From positions 1-22,272 of the forward strand of contig JADIZB010000026.1 of assembly GCA_016705005.1 (NCBI GenBank): a stretch of DNA of 22,272 nt, in the 5' to 3' direction. Under the pieces are notes generated by a model, which was not told the DNA's origin, did no database searches, and saw only the letters and a program-made list of their open reading frames with translations. How positions within the stretch are numbered: position 1 is the first letter of the stretch; each line of letters starts with the position of its first letter. A program made the position numbers and the translations under genes. The stretch comes from Bacteroidales bacterium. Lineage in GTDB: Bacteria; Bacteroidota; Bacteroidia; Bacteroidales; Lentimicrobiaceae. This document shows positions 21,954 through 22,272 of the stretch, in pieces.

Positions 21954-22126
21954 ATCAATCCTCTCTTAATTTCATCCGCAATAGCAGCATAGCACATAGC
22001 CGCATCATTATAATTAGCCATCACACGGGCCTTCTCGAACTTTGCTTCATCGACATCAACCTGATAGTGATTAAGTACCAGGTTGAAATCGTCCTTAAAT
22101 TTTTGTGTTGGTTTCAACAAAGTCAT
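21950..22126 (-). CDS. Small phage protein of unknown function
   Basis: A 58-residue protein, MTLLKPTQKFKDDFNLVLNH then YQVDVDEAKFEKARVMANYN and a helical end ADEIKRGLI. It is charged and probably helical, with no membrane segment. AGGA lies five to six bases before the ATG, which overlaps the preceding gene by 32 bases. It ends in an ATGA overlap with a possible micropeptide upstream of terS. Codon use is like its neighbours. I do not recognise a family. As a gene just upstream of terS it may belong to the end of an early/middle block or serve packaging; that is speculation. Confidence 0.55.
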   Translation of the reverse strand: MTLLKPTQKFKDDFNLVLNHYQVDVDEAKFEKARVMANYNDAAMCYAAIADEIKRGLI

Positions 22127-22272
22127 TATAATCCTGTTCGTTATAGAACGATCCTTTCATTGCAAATCCTTCGCCTTTACCTTCTACAACCCATTTATCA
22201 AAACCATCAAGATCTTTTCCTACATATCCGGAAAATAGGATATTCACCGTGTCCGTATCTTCAACTGCCACC
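22095..22272 (-). CDS. Unknown phage protein, 5' end cut by the window
   Basis: The last 58 codons of a gene that enters from beyond 22272: the visible product runs VAVEDTDTVNILFSGYVGKD, then LDGFDKWVVEGKGEGFAMKG and SFYNEQDYNDFVETNTKI. It is open to the window edge, has ordinary amino-acid composition, and overlaps the next gene in the usual style of this run. Too little is visible to name a family. A GTG at 22271 is in frame but no ribosome site can be seen, so the gene most likely begins outside. Confidence 0.5.
   Translation of the reverse strand, partial: VAVEDTDTVNILFSGYVGKDLDGFDKWVVEGKGEGFAMKGSFYNEQDYNDFVETNTKI

Noticed and set aside
1..22272. tRNA genes, integrase, repressor, transposase or att sites
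   Set aside because: I looked for them on both strands and saw no supporting sequence; prophage status cannot be decided from this window.

Overview
This window is the late (virion, DNA-packaging and lysis) module of a tailed phage or prophage with podovirus-type architecture. The head genes look P22-like: a gp5-type coat, a barrel-portal with a Gln-rich C-terminus, a scaffold and a gp10-like stabilisation protein. There is no tape measure, tail tube or sheath gene. The two-component spanin pair and the GH19 endolysin point to a Gram-negative, probably proteobacterial, host. Base composition is moderate (low-to-mid 40s % GC by eye). No integrase, repressor, tRNA or host gene is visible, so temperate versus virulent cannot be settled here.

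Almost everything lies on the minus strand as one tightly packed run, transcribed from 22272 down to 385. It begins with small genes of unknown role (22272-21888), then terminase small subunit (apparently frameshifted), terminase large subunit, a zinc-ribbon-like small protein, portal, scaffold, coat and a probable head decoration protein. Next come a small linker gene, a head-tail adaptor, a short tail fibre with a 56-residue companion, and the gp10-like protein. An A/T-rich inserted gene with ADP-ribosyltransferase-like features follows, then a small conserved protein, a GNAT-like protein, three Gly/Ala/Gln-rich ejection-type proteins, a small virion-type protein, a collagen-like tail fibre and a putative TIM-barrel tailspike. 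The lysis cassette closes the run: holin-like protein, i-spanin, o-spanin, GH19 endolysin and a phospholipase A2-like protein. A single plus-strand gene (DUF551-like, 2-235) converges on the end of this run and marks a module boundary.

Neighbouring genes usually overlap or abut, often as TAATG or ATGA, which implies translational coupling. Signals at individual genes suggest graded expression. Coat and decoration share an almost identical strong Shine-Dalgarno block. Portal and large terminase use TTG starts, and the portal's ribosome site lies in a small hairpin.

The most notable observations are four. (1) The ART-like gene at 10689-11555 looks like a recent insertion after the gp10-like gene; a second, 28/30-identical copy of that gene's 3' end sits just after it. 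(2) The small terminase has a one-base frame lesion. (3) The lysis cassette ends in a protein with the DGC...CxxHD signature of phospholipase A2. (4) A sequence module is shared between the collagen-like fibre and the putative tailspike hydrolase.
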